This document shows, one piece after another, positions 56,180 to 64,000 of a DNA stretch of 64,000 nt. Origin of the DNA: RI-92 sp037384645 (lineage in GTDB: Bacteria > Pseudomonadota > Gammaproteobacteria > UBA6429 > Thiohalophilaceae); the NCBI GenBank assembly GCA_037384645.1, contig JARRNT010000009.1, positions 11,950 through 75,949 of the forward strand. Direction: 5' to 3'. Numbering within the stretch: the first letter of the stretch is position 1; each line of letters starts with the position of its first letter. A model generated the notes under the pieces. It had not been told where the DNA came from and ran no database searches. It saw only the letters and a list, made by a program, of their open reading frames with translations. A program made the translations under genes and the position numbers.

Positions 56180-56193
56180 TTGATTGAAATCAA
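56180..56193 (+). promoter_or_regulatory. Perfect FNR/Anr box
   Basis: TTGAT-TGAA-ATCAA, an exact consensus. A TATTGT -10 element at 56216-56221 places the start point near 56228, so the box would be centred at about -41.5, the class II position for FNR activation. The gene served is the small membrane peptide at 56254. Confidence 0.8.
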
Positions 56194-56253
56194 TTAGTCA
56201 CATAAAGCGTAGGTCTATTGTGGTAAGACAAAATCACCACACAGGAGGATGCT

Positions 56254-56370
56254 ATGCACACTGCGGATCTTCGAGAAGACAAAGCCATGGGTCGCCGCGT
56301 CGGGATGACGATTCTGGTGCTGGTGGCGGTCATGGTCGGCCTGATTATCGTGTCCAACATAATCGGTTAG
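56254..56370 (+). CDS. 38-residue single-span membrane peptide under FNR-type control
   Basis: MHTADLREDKAMGRRVG starts a peptide whose second half is one hydrophobic helix (MTILVLVAVMVGLIIVSN) ending IIG. A strong AGGAGG lies 5 bases upstream of the ATG, an FNR box precedes it at the activating position, and a clean intrinsic terminator follows 28 bases after the stop. So this is a complete one-gene unit that length cut-offs would miss. Charged N terminus in, helix across the inner membrane is the likely topology. Small subunits of respiratory complexes have this look; the family is unknown to me. Confidence 0.75.
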   Translation: MHTADLREDKAMGRRVGMTILVLVAVMVGLIIVSNIIG

Positions 56371-56397
56371 TGATAGATTCATTGTTAGCATAAACGC

Positions 56398-56427
56398 CAA
56401 TGCCGCCTCGTGGGCGGCATTGTTTTA
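56398..56427 (+). terminator. Intrinsic terminator of the 38-residue peptide gene
   Basis: CAATGCCGCC pairs with GGCGGCATTG around a 5-base loop, followed by TTTTAT. It also ends in the direction of the convergent PilZ gene and may serve both. Confidence 0.85.
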
Positions 56428-56455
56428 TCATGCAGCTTGGCTGCTGCCGGCCGGG

Positions 56456-56740
56456 TTATTTCTCCCGGTAAAACCGCATACCCACATAGAATTGTTTGTC
56501 CTGGTAGCGCCGATGCACGACTTCACCCAGGGCATTGAGGATATGGGTTCGACCGTTATTACCAATGTTCATCGACACCCTCAGGATGTCGCCAATATTG
56601 CGGGGCTCCTGTGACAAAAAGCCAATACCCTCCATGGAAAAATCGACGCACATGAGAGAGGTTTTCGCCCCCTCCTCTGTTGTCACTCGAATCGGCCGTT
56701 TAAACGGGATCCGTCGGCGCGCACGTCTGTCGTGTATCAT
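56456..56740 (-). CDS. PilZ-domain c-di-GMP receptor protein
   Basis: 94 residues, a single PilZ domain. The RxxxR arm is RRRIPFKRP (near residues 6-14), and DFSMEGIGFLS supplies the D/NxSxxG motif. QFYVGMRFYREK closes the barrel. It should bind c-di-GMP and signal to an unknown partner. It may receive signals set by the HD-GYP regulator at 17801. Confidence 0.88.
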   Translation of the reverse strand: MIHDRRARRRIPFKRPIRVTTEEGAKTSLMCVDFSMEGIGFLSQEPRNIGDILRVSMNIGNNGRTHILNALGEVVHRRYQDKQFYVGMRFYREK

Positions 56741-57037
56741 TTATTCTACTTATTCCTGCTAAGTGGCCCTGTACCGCGGCAAAGCCACAATCCGCTCTGA
56801 GACTAGATTATAATCGACAAGGGGAAATTGTCAGCAATTTTAACTTACTGATTTTTATAGATAATAAGAGAAATACACCGATTATCCGGCGCTGGCGGCC
56901 GTTCATCACCGTTTTGACTCTATTTTATTAAGGTATTTTCACGATGGGCGGCGGCAAAATGCCAGACCAGGGGCAGGGTCTCTGTCCGGCCTGAGCTGCC
57001 GCTATACTTAATTAGGCGAGCGAATCCCGGGATACCT
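56741..57037. other. Spacer between PilZ and the 220-residue protein gene
   Basis: About 300 bases, mostly AT-rich. It contains a short plus-strand frame at 56944 (16 codons, MGGGKMPDQGQG) and a GCGG/CCGC pair at 56776-56795. I see no convincing gene or riboswitch. Confidence 0.4.
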
Positions 57038-57700
57038 ATGCAGCTACAGTCCTTGCAGCAGCGACTGCAATCCATATACGAGATTGATATGGACTACGAT
57101 GTCGAGGACTTCGTGACCAGTGACAGCGATCTCGCTGATCGACTGGAAACAGCAGGCCGTCCACGACAGATCCCGGAAAAATTACTGGTACGCGAACACG
57201 CAGATGGTCTGGATATCTCACTATTCCTGCATCGTGACCTGTTGCGAAAACTGCAGAAGGATAATCCGACGCATGCCCTGCATGCCGGCAATTTCGCGGA
57301 ATTTTGTACTGTCACCGAAGGCATCAGCCATTTTGTTTATCTTATCTGGAATGCCTGCCGCGAACGCAGTATCAGCCTGTTCGAGCTGGAGTTACAGGCT
57401 GAAGTCGACAAGTACGTGATGGCGGCGGCCTGGCTGGCTGACCAGCAGGATGGCACGCTGCCCCACAACCTGCCCCAGGTCCTGTTCGATCAGCCCCGCT
57501 TCGACTCGCAATTAAACCGGCTCGAGCAACAGCGTTACCGTATGGCCAATGCCTATGCCCGCCATTATTGTCATAACCTGCATCGAAACCTGCTGGAGCT
57601 GGGTGACAGTGTCCTGATCACCCGGGAATTGCGAGGTTTCTATCGTTTGCTGCATCACAGAAAAATTCAGCGGATCGCCACGTTACCAAAAGTGCATTGA
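57038..57700 (+). CDS. Uncharacterised 220-residue protein
   Basis: Soluble, no signal or membrane segment, no family recognised. The sequence is well-behaved: LQQRLQSIYEIDMDYDVEDFV at the start, FAEFCTVTEGISHFVYLIWNA in the middle, RMANAYARHYCHNLHRNLLE near the end. Histidines are numerous in the last third. It stands alone between the PilZ gene and the envelope operon, convergent with the DUF3301 gene (14-base gap). Confidence 0.75.
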   Translation: MQLQSLQQRLQSIYEIDMDYDVEDFVTSDSDLADRLETAGRPRQIPEKLLVREHADGLDISLFLHRDLLRKLQKDNPTHALHAGNFAEFCTVTEGISHFVYLIWNACRERSISLFELELQAEVDKYVMAAAWLADQQDGTLPHNLPQVLFDQPRFDSQLNRLEQQRYRMANAYARHYCHNLHRNLLELGDSVLITRELRGFYRLLHHRKIQRIATLPKVH

Positions 57701-57714
57701 TCAGATTAACCCGG

Positions 57715-58026
57715 CTAGTGTATTCGGTAGGCATCCATGTGAAGTTGCAACACACGTCTGCCCAGCATATCGACATATCCCTGGTAGCGTTGCTCACCGT
57801 CACTGGTAAATTCAAAATTAAAACGGCGAAACAGCTGGACACTGCCACTGGACGCCCGCCGCAGGCGTAATCTGGCCAGCGCCACCGTGTCATCCAGGAA
57901 CAGGACATCATGTTCCTGGCAGATGCGCAAACAACTGGCGCGAGCGATCTCCTTGGCCGCCAGCCCGTCCCACCAAAGCCAGACGAGTAAGGCAGCGAGC
58001 AGAATCAGAATCCAGGACATGTGCAC
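57715..58026 (-). CDS. DUF3301-family membrane-anchored protein
   Basis: 103 residues. An N-terminal helix (WILILLAALLVWLWWDGL) is followed by a soluble domain with KEIARASCLRICQEHDVLFLDDTVALARLRLRR and RRFNFEFTSDG. The pattern matches DUF3301. The function is unknown. It is the last gene of the minus-strand envelope operon, 11 bases after gtrA. Confidence 0.85.
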   Translation of the reverse strand: MHMSWILILLAALLVWLWWDGLAAKEIARASCLRICQEHDVLFLDDTVALARLRLRRASSGSVQLFRRFNFEFTSDGEQRYQGYVDMLGRRVLQLHMDAYRIH

Positions 58027-58037
58027 CTTCTGCAGAC

Positions 58038-58448
58038 CTATCCTGGGTGCTTGCGAAAGGAAAAGTATTTATGCCCAAAGTAACTGGTCACTGCCGGGAC
58101 ACTCAAACCGATCAGGTGCGCCACATCATGGGCATGATAGGTAAATGCCATGGCAGGGAAAACATACTCCGCCAGGCCAACACTGATCACCCACACCTGC
58201 ACAATGGCAAACAGGTTAACGATGGTAAAATCCCGCAACTCGTGCAGATGATGCCGGCCACTGCGTTCAAACACATACAACTTGGACAGGACAAATGCCG
58301 TGACCATCCCTACCAGGTACGCCAGCACCACCGCCAGACTGAATGAGACAAGGTAATTAATCAGGATGCGCGCAAAAAAATTGACCAGCGCAGATACGCC
58401 ACCGACCAGCAAAAACTGGGCGAACTCCTTTTTAATATGTTTACTCAC
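58038..58448 (-). CDS. GtrA-family membrane protein (putative polyprenyl-phosphate-sugar flippase)
   Basis: 136 residues with four hydrophobic segments and the GtrA opening FAQFLLVGGVSALVNFFARIL, then YLVGMVTAFVLSKLYVF. GtrA proteins are thought to move lipid-linked sugars across the inner membrane. The start overlaps the upstream FAD gene by 4 bases. In mycobacteria a GtrA-like protein (Rv3789) is linked with the arabinose-donor pathway; the same pathway genes are upstream here. Confidence 0.88.
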   Translation of the reverse strand: MSKHIKKEFAQFLLVGGVSALVNFFARILINYLVSFSLAVVLAYLVGMVTAFVLSKLYVFERSGRHHLHELRDFTIVNLFAIVQVWVISVGLAEYVFPAMAFTYHAHDVAHLIGLSVPAVTSYFGHKYFSFRKHPG

Positions 58449-59734
58449 GCCAGCGCCATTTGTGCCAGTTGCCGGCCTAACTCGACACTTTCCGAAATAG
58501 AGCGGTCTTCCGGGTAGTAATACGAAGTGTCCGCTATAAACAGGCCGCTAATCTCCGAAGTAATCGGCGGCAACTGGCTGGAAAACTCAGGCTGACAAAT
58601 CGGCTGAGCGAAGGCATAACGCGAAGCATGCACATCGATGATGTCGGTGTTGGTCAATACCGGGTTGATTCGCTTCAGGTATGCGGTTGCCTCGGCAATA
58701 ATCTGTTCATCCGACCAGCTGAATTTTGGATGCGACTGCGGCATATAATACGGCACGTAGACAATCGTATTATCAAATGGCTGCAGGTTACTCATCTCGA
58801 TGATTCCCGGAATATCAATATCGTTGTCACTGATATTGAGCCAGAAATTATCCGTCACCGGCTGGCGGAGTTTAAACAACAGGCAGACCACACCGATATT
58901 CTGCACCTGCGCATACTGCTTGCGCCGCGCCTCAGGCAAACCCGGGATCAGTTTGGGCACGTATTGCAGGGGAATGGTGCTGATGACCTGGTCGTATTCC
59001 CGCAGTTCGCCGCTGACCCGAACGCCATTTAATCTGCCATCCTGAATGGACACCTCTTCCACCGGCGTGGACAAATGAATCTGCCCGCCCTGAGTGCTAA
59101 TCCGTTCCGCCAGCCGGTCGAGCAGGGTTTTTGAACCGCCTTCCAGGTAACCCATGCTTTCCTGGAAGATACTGCGACGGGAACGGCCGACCCGACGTAT
59201 CCGTGCCCAGATCCAGGCGGCGGAAAGGTTGTGCATATAGTCGTGGAACTTCAGTCTGAACAGGCGCTCCCACAGCACGTCATACGCCTTCTCGCCACAA
59301 CCGCGCTTGAGCCAGGTAACGGCATCCAGCCCGTCGAGCGACTGCCAGTCCTGCTTCTTGCGCTTCGACGATAAAAACATATGCAGGCCATAGCGCAGTT
59401 TTGCTATCAGCCCCAGGTGCGGAAACGCCAGCAGGGAAAACGGATCGCCCCAGCGATGCAGGTGTCCCTGGTAAAAGTAGCCCATACGGGTATCTGCCCA
59501 GTGCAACTTGTCGGCAATCCCCAGTTCATCCAGCAGCGAAAACAGGGCGTCATCATGGTGGCAGACAAAATGATAATAACGCTCGATGCTGAGTCCATTG
59601 AAATCAAAATGTGCCGACATGCCGCCCAACCGATCGTCATACTCGTAGAGATCGACCGCCTGCCCCTGTTTACTCAGTGTATAGGCCGCGGCCAGACCCA
59701 TAGGCCCCGCACCGATGACTGCGATTTTCTTCAT
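58445..59734 (-). CDS. FAD/NAD(P)-dependent oxidoreductase, amine-oxidase-like
   Basis: 429 residues. The Rossmann motif VIGAGPMGLAAAYTLSKQG is at the N terminus with YEYDDRLGGMSAHFDFNG after it; IADTSYYYPEDRSISESVELGR closes the FAD site. It resembles UDP-galactopyranose-mutase- and protoporphyrinogen-oxidase-like enzymes of envelope clusters. The sugar or lipid substrate is unknown. It lies between the epimerase (15-base gap) and gtrA (4-base overlap). Confidence 0.85.
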   Translation of the reverse strand: MKKIAVIGAGPMGLAAAYTLSKQGQAVDLYEYDDRLGGMSAHFDFNGLSIERYYHFVCHHDDALFSLLDELGIADKLHWADTRMGYFYQGHLHRWGDPFSLLAFPHLGLIAKLRYGLHMFLSSKRKKQDWQSLDGLDAVTWLKRGCGEKAYDVLWERLFRLKFHDYMHNLSAAWIWARIRRVGRSRRSIFQESMGYLEGGSKTLLDRLAERISTQGGQIHLSTPVEEVSIQDGRLNGVRVSGELREYDQVISTIPLQYVPKLIPGLPEARRKQYAQVQNIGVVCLLFKLRQPVTDNFWLNISDNDIDIPGIIEMSNLQPFDNTIVYVPYYMPQSHPKFSWSDEQIIAEATAYLKRINPVLTNTDIIDVHASRYAFAQPICQPEFSSQLPPITSEISGLFIADTSYYYPEDRSISESVELGRQLAQMALA

Positions 59735-59749
59735 ACTAAACAGGTTTCC

Positions 59750-60691
59750 TTAAAATTCGAGCACATACTGGCTGTAAACCGGATCGGTAAAAGTTTCGCG
59801 CATGGCCTGCTCCAGTGGCGTTGCTTCCACGCCAAATATTTCCCACCATGGAATCAGTTCGAATTCATCATGGGCAACCAGGGCCGACAATTGCTGGGTA
59901 GTAAAGGGTGGGTCTCGATCAAACAAGGCATACATCCACAACAGGAACCAGAACAGGCTGTAGGGGATGTGTATGATCCAGGTTCTCAGACCCAGCACCT
60001 TCTTGATCGTGCGAATAATATCGACGTAGTCAATCTTTTCCTTACCGGTAATATTGAATGTGGCGTTATCCGGTTCGCGGTTCAGGCAACTAATAATAAT
60101 GTTACAGAAATCCCTGACGTACAGCGGCTGCCGCATATAACGCCCGTTTCCCGGGATGGGGAAAACCGGTAATTTGCGCATAAACCGCGATAACCAGCCC
60201 AGGTGTTTGCGATCGAACCAGCCGAACATCAGGGTCGGACGCAGGATCACATGGGGAATTCCGCAATCATTAATCAGTTTTTCCTGGGTCTTTTTACTGT
60301 TTGTATAAAAATCATTGGCCACTGATTCGACGACTGAGGAACTGATATGGATAATATAAGGAACACCGTGTTGTCGGCAGGCATCGAGCACGCGCTCTGT
60401 CGACGTGATATTGTTGCGAATAAATGGCTCTTCCTCCAGTGCACCGATCTGCGCCTGCAACATGACGACGGCTGCCGCATCGGCAAAGTGTTCCTGCCAT
60501 GACCCTGGTTCGGCCAGGTCTGCCTCGATTACGGTAATATCCGGATGTAAGCTGGCCAGCAGCTGCGTGTTGTGTTGGTGTTTGTCAATGGCGACGAGGT
60601 TGGTATAACCTGCCTGCTTGAGAAACACGATCAGATTCTGGCCCACCAGGCCGGCGGCGCCCGGTATAATAATCTTGCTGGTCTTTTCCAT
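59750..60691 (-). CDS. NAD-dependent epimerase/dehydratase
   Basis: 313 residues, extended SDR fold. Cofactor motif IIIPGAAGLVGQNLIVFL (GxxGxxG); catalytic region ISSSVVESVANDFYTNSKK, where Y-x3-K is replaced by YTNSK. It could act on a nucleotide- or lipid-linked sugar. The start overlaps the DprE2-like stop by one base at 60691. Its exact role in the pathway is unclear. Confidence 0.85.
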   Translation of the reverse strand: MEKTSKIIIPGAAGLVGQNLIVFLKQAGYTNLVAIDKHQHNTQLLASLHPDITVIEADLAEPGSWQEHFADAAAVVMLQAQIGALEEEPFIRNNITSTERVLDACRQHGVPYIIHISSSVVESVANDFYTNSKKTQEKLINDCGIPHVILRPTLMFGWFDRKHLGWLSRFMRKLPVFPIPGNGRYMRQPLYVRDFCNIIISCLNREPDNATFNITGKEKIDYVDIIRTIKKVLGLRTWIIHIPYSLFWFLLWMYALFDRDPPFTTQQLSALVAHDEFELIPWWEIFGVEATPLEQAMRETFTDPVYSQYVLEF

Positions 60692-61428
60692 TAAAGGGAC
60701 AATCTCTTGAATATTTTTTCTGGAATCAGTTTGATAATGAACATGATGTAGCGCCAGAAAAACGGCAGATACACCACATCCTTTTGTTTATCGATAGCCC
60801 TGTAAATTCCCTGTGCAATCACGGCGGGCTTGACCCATAACAGGCCTTTATCGAAGTCCCGGGTCATGGGACTGTCAACAAAGCCGGGCTTTATGGTGAG
60901 GACCTGGACTCTCGACTTGCTCAATCGATTGCGTAAGCCCTGCAGGAAAATACTGATTGCACCCTTTGCCGTACCATAAACATAATTGCTTTGGCGGCCT
61001 CGATCCCCGGCCACCGAGGAAATCACGGCAAGCGTGCCGCTGCCCTGTTGCTCCATCTGGTTGGCGAGTAGTGTCAACAGGGATAACACACTCAGGCAGT
61101 TTGTCTGTAATTCTTTCAGGGCAGCGTTGAAGTCCTGCTCACAGGCCTTTTGCTCCCCCAGGGTGCCATAGGCAATCAGGACGATATCCAGACCACCGAG
61201 CTGGGTGCTTGCCTCATTCAGTAAGGTGTCATGTGTACTGGTATCCGAGAGATCGGCGACTCGGTAATCACAATCCAGTGCACCACGTACACGCAGGTCA
61301 TCACTGATCGTCTTGAGTCGCTGGGTATTACGCGCCACCAATAACAAGCGATCACCACGCTGAGCAAACAGTCGCGCGGTATGTTCTGCAATGGCCGAAC
61401 TTGCACCCAGTATCAGGACCCGTTTCAT
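60691..61428 (-). CDS. SDR oxidoreductase, DprE2-like
   Basis: 245 residues. Cofactor motif LILGASSAIAEHTARLFA, then the catalytic Ser and YGTAKGA (Y-x3-K). It resembles the NADH-dependent 2'-keto reductase DprE2, which with DprE1 epimerises polyprenylphosphoryl ribose to arabinose. The start overlaps the DprE1-like stop by 4 bases (ATGA), like the mycobacterial dprE1-dprE2 pair. Confidence 0.85.
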   Translation of the reverse strand: MKRVLILGASSAIAEHTARLFAQRGDRLLLVARNTQRLKTISDDLRVRGALDCDYRVADLSDTSTHDTLLNEASTQLGGLDIVLIAYGTLGEQKACEQDFNAALKELQTNCLSVLSLLTLLANQMEQQGSGTLAVISSVAGDRGRQSNYVYGTAKGAISIFLQGLRNRLSKSRVQVLTIKPGFVDSPMTRDFDKGLLWVKPAVIAQGIYRAIDKQKDVVYLPFFWRYIMFIIKLIPEKIFKRLSL

Positions 61429-62744
61429 GCGGCGGTACCCGTCTGTGTGACCCGCCGCCAGAAACTGGAAGAAAACGCCGGATCGATATAGTGCGTGAAG
61501 TCAGTCCACTGGGGATAGTAATGCTGGAAGTGAGATGCGGACATGCAGGCGTCCTTTGCCGGATACACAGCCCCACCTGCGGCCAGAGTAACTGCATCAA
61601 GCTGCGCTAATAGTGACTGTGTCTTGTTACCTCGATTAGCAAAATCCAGTGCCAGGGTGACGCCGGCTCGCGGGAACGACAACATACCGGGAGACGGCAT
61701 ATCGCCAAACAGCTTCAACACACTCAGAAAAGAGCCCTGACCACTCTGTGCAATGATTTGTAATATATCCGTCATGGCATCAAGGGCCTGCGCCGTCGGG
61801 ATCACACATTGATACTGGAAGAAACCGCGCGCCCCGTACATACGATTCCAGTGGGCAATCTTGTCCAGTGGATAGAAAAACGGATCGAAATGCACACGAC
61901 CCCGCCTGGCAAGCGGACGATGATAATAGAGCTGATTAAACAGGCTGATACTGAGGCGGTTCAGTACAAAACCGGGTAAATCCATCGGCATGCTCAGGCG
62001 GGTACGCGCATAATCGCCCGGTTCGCGGTGTTTGCCGGCATGCTGGGCATGGTTGCCGCGATAAAAAATCCCTCGCCCCAGCCTGCCCGACTTCGCCTGG
62101 CAATCGATCCAGGCCACGGTATATTCCCAGTCTTCGGCCGCAGTCTCACTCAGCGCAAGAAATTGCTGCAGATTACTGAATTTTTCACATTCCTGTTCAA
62201 TATAGGTGCTGGAGATTTTTTTCAGCCGGAATTCGACCCAGACAATCAAACCGGTCAGGCCCAGACCACCAATGGTGGCTTTGAACAGCTCCGGATTCTG
62301 GGTTTCACTGCATATCTGCAGACCTTCATCGGATCGACGCAATCCCAGTTGGGTTACAAAGCAGCCAAATGTACCCGCCTGGTGATGATTTTTGCCATGT
62401 ACGTCATTGGCCACTGCGCCACCGAGTGAGACAAATTTGGTCCCCGGCGTTACTGGCAGAAACCAGCCATGGGGCACAATCAGATTCAGAATCTCGGCAA
62501 AGCTAATGCCGGCCTCACAACGCACAATTCCCTGCTCCCGATCGAAATCGATGAACCGGTTCATCCCTTCGGTCAGCAGCAATACGCCGCCGTCATTCAC
62601 GGCAACGTCGCCGTAGCTGCGGCCCTGGCCATGGGCCAGCAGGCTGGTCTGCGTTATTGCCGGCCAGGCATCATCCTGCCAGTTCACTGGGTAGAGTCTT
62701 TGTTCTACGTCCGGGTATCGCCCCCAGGATAAAGCGCGTGTCAT
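61425..62744 (-). CDS. FAD-linked oxidase, DprE1-like (polyprenylphosphoryl ribose 2'-oxidase)
   Basis: 439 residues from ATG 62744, one base after the UbiA stop; the longer frame to 62843 is not needed. The FAD-binding motif GRSYGDVAVNDGGVLL and KFVSLGGAVANDVHGKNHHQAG match DprE1. The C-terminal half shows FDPFFYPLDKIAHWNRMYGARGFFQYQ. The residue equivalent to the drug-target Cys387 is not obvious. Together with the DprE2-like and UbiA genes it completes the known three steps to the arabinose donor. Confidence 0.88.
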   Translation of the reverse strand: MTRALSWGRYPDVEQRLYPVNWQDDAWPAITQTSLLAHGQGRSYGDVAVNDGGVLLLTEGMNRFIDFDREQGIVRCEAGISFAEILNLIVPHGWFLPVTPGTKFVSLGGAVANDVHGKNHHQAGTFGCFVTQLGLRRSDEGLQICSETQNPELFKATIGGLGLTGLIVWVEFRLKKISSTYIEQECEKFSNLQQFLALSETAAEDWEYTVAWIDCQAKSGRLGRGIFYRGNHAQHAGKHREPGDYARTRLSMPMDLPGFVLNRLSISLFNQLYYHRPLARRGRVHFDPFFYPLDKIAHWNRMYGARGFFQYQCVIPTAQALDAMTDILQIIAQSGQGSFLSVLKLFGDMPSPGMLSFPRAGVTLALDFANRGNKTQSLLAQLDAVTLAAGGAVYPAKDACMSASHFQHYYPQWTDFTHYIDPAFSSSFWRRVTQTGTAA

Positions 62745-62745
62745 A

Positions 62746-64000
62746 TCAAATAGCCAGTAACAAGCTGATAGCAACCAGTAATACCAGAACATAACTGGTG
62801 CGATCATGTATCGCAAACAGGACGGGGTCTTCGTGCAGCTCACCCCGGTGGGCCAACAACCAGATACGGCTGATCCAGTACAACACGGCCAGCGAAATCG
62901 GCCAGAGCCAGACGGGATACCGATACAGGGTATCGGCCTGCAGGTCGTTGATATACAGCACGGTCACCAGCACTGACAGGTAACCACTGCTGATGCCAAA
63001 CAGGATAATGATCGGCAGGTCCTCAACATGGTAACCACGCGCCTTTTTCTGACCGCCATCCAGTTGCCTGAGGTTGTGTAATTCGGAATAGCGCTTGCTC
63101 AGGGCCAGACTGAAAAAGATAAATACGGAAAAGGCCAGCAACCAGTATGATAACGCCAGGTTGACTGCGACGGCACCCGCCACGATGCGCAGGGTATACA
63201 GGATGGTCAGGGCCATCACATCCAGCAGGGCAAACTGCTTGAGCAAAAACGAGTAGGTCAGGGTCAATACGATATAGGCCAGCAGGGTTAAGACGAATAG
63301 CACATTGATATACAGCGCAATACCAAACGCCAGTAACAACAACAGGGGTGTCAGGATTACCCCCCAGTATAAAGGCAGGCTACCCGCTGCAAACGGACGA
63401 TGACGTTTATGGCGATGCTGACGATCGGCTTCGAGATCGACAAAATCATTAATAATGTAAATTGCCGAGGCCGAACAGCTAAAGGCGATAAAGGCAAGAA
63501 ACACGGTCAGGTCCATGTACGACTGTCCCAGTGAATGGGACAGGATCAATGGCACAAAGACCAGGACGTTTTTGGCCCACTGATGTATGCGGATTGCACG
63601 CAGGATACGTCGTAACAGGCTGTGGGCTACGGGTTCCCGGATATCCTGCTCGACCCGGGTTAGCCTGGAGGCACGCTCACGCAAACTGTCACTGACATTT
63701 ACGGTAACGGCGGCCTGTGCATGTTGCCATACCTGGAGGTCGATCGGGGCATTGGCCGCATAGACAAAGCCCTGTTCACCAAACCGTTTCACCAGTGCCT
63801 CCGCCTTATGGGCACCGGACAGATTGTGTTCGGCATCACTGGCCAATACACCATCGAACAGCCCGTGATGATGCGCAGCAATCGCTTCGGCGATATCCCG
63901 ATTGGCCGCTGTCACCAGCCAGAGACTTCGCCCCAGTTGTTTTTGCTGATGCAGGTATTCAAGGACCCCGACATGATAGGCCAGCCCGGCAGGATCCAGC
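62746..64000 (-). CDS. HAD-domain/UbiA prenyltransferase fusion (DPPR synthase-like), N terminus beyond window
   Basis: The frame runs on to the right edge (at least 417 residues visible). The part before about 64000-63620 reads LWLVTAANRDIAEAIAAHHHGLFDGVLASD and GFVYAANAPIDLQVW, a HAD phosphatase fragment. A UbiA domain with several helices follows; SASAIYIINDFVDLEADRQHRHK is the prenyl-diphosphate site and ADRQHRHKRHRPFAAG the catalytic stretch. UbiA members of this type attach phosphoribose to decaprenyl phosphate; the HAD part could remove the 5-phosphate. It is the first visible gene of the operon down to 57715. Confidence 0.88.
   Translation of the reverse strand, partial: LDPAGLAYHVGVLEYLHQQKQLGRSLWLVTAANRDIAEAIAAHHHGLFDGVLASDAEHNLSGAHKAEALVKRFGEQGFVYAANAPIDLQVWQHAQAAVTVNVSDSLRERASRLTRVEQDIREPVAHSLLRRILRAIRIHQWAKNVLVFVPLILSHSLGQSYMDLTVFLAFIAFSCSASAIYIINDFVDLEADRQHRHKRHRPFAAGSLPLYWGVILTPLLLLLAFGIALYINVLFVLTLLAYIVLTLTYSFLLKQFALLDVMALTILYTLRIVAGAVAVNLALSYWLLAFSVFIFFSLALSKRYSELHNLRQLDGGQKKARGYHVEDLPIIILFGISSGYLSVLVTVLYINDLQADTLYRYPVWLWPISLAVLYWISRIWLLAHRGELHEDPVLFAIHDRTSYVLVLLVAISLLLAI

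Noticed and set aside
56776..56795. GCAAAGCCAC stretch resembling part of a c-di-GMP (GEMM) riboswitch
   Set aside because: The GGGAC and tetraloop-receptor parts and the paired helices are not found around it.

Overview
The window reads as chromosomal DNA of a gammaproteobacterium. The gene order mutL-miaA-hfq-hflX-hflK-hflC-DUF2065-hisZ-purA, the tsaE-nnr-amidase block, queG and the ppx/ppk pair are all typical of that class. Base composition is moderate, near half GC by eye. Two Mo/W-cofactor loci, a sigma-54 two-component system, FNR-type sites and decayed chemotaxis genes suggest a metabolically flexible, possibly chemolithotrophic (Chromatiales-like) organism; that placement is inference. 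An 8-base run of N at 22346-22353 shows this is draft assembly. I saw no tRNA, rRNA, CRISPR array or insertion sequence.

Region 1 (1-16.2 kb) is a molybdenum/tungsten acquisition and cofactor island. It holds the end of fdhD, a one-component regulator with a periplasmic-binding-protein-like domain, a sensor kinase and a sigma-54 response regulator, an unknown gene plus mobA-mobB-moeA, a short TiaS-like protein with a membrane protein, a TonB-dependent receptor with its own TonB, and a WtpABC-type tungstate/molybdate ABC transporter. Three -24/-12 promoters precede the three transcription units. Five copies of a 17-bp inverted repeat (about TGNGACA-TTT-TGTCNCA) lie in the non-coding DNA upstream of these promoters and nowhere else that I noticed. 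I read this as an enhancer regulon of the sigma-54 regulator, and it is the most interesting system in the window.

Region 2 (16.2-33.6 kb) is mostly housekeeping: a zinc-ribbon membrane protein, an HD-GYP response regulator, a decayed chemoreceptor remnant, purA, hisZ, hflCKX, hfq, miaA, mutL, an AmiB/C-type amidase, tsaE, nnr and queG. A small frameshifted reading frame follows queG.

Region 3 (33.8-40.6 kb) carries a second, diverged mobA-mobB-moeA set, thioredoxin, Nudix, Hsp15 and glycolate oxidase subunits glcD-glcE without glcF.

Region 4 (40.6-48.9 kb) combines a PAP2 phosphatase, two GT4 glycosyltransferases, a PlcP/LpxH-like phosphoesterase, ppx, and ppk with a Pho box. It looks like a phosphate-economy block: phospholipid-to-glycolipid remodelling plus polyphosphate.

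Region 5 (48.9-64 kb) has a TolC-MFP-RND efflux operon, bolA, a frameshifted cheX remnant, a 38-residue membrane peptide under a perfect FNR box, a PilZ protein, and an envelope-sugar operon (HAD-UbiA fusion, DprE1-like, DprE2-like, epimerase, FAD oxidoreductase, GtrA). The operon resembles the polyprenyl-phosphoryl-arabinose pathway of mycobacteria. It runs off the right edge.
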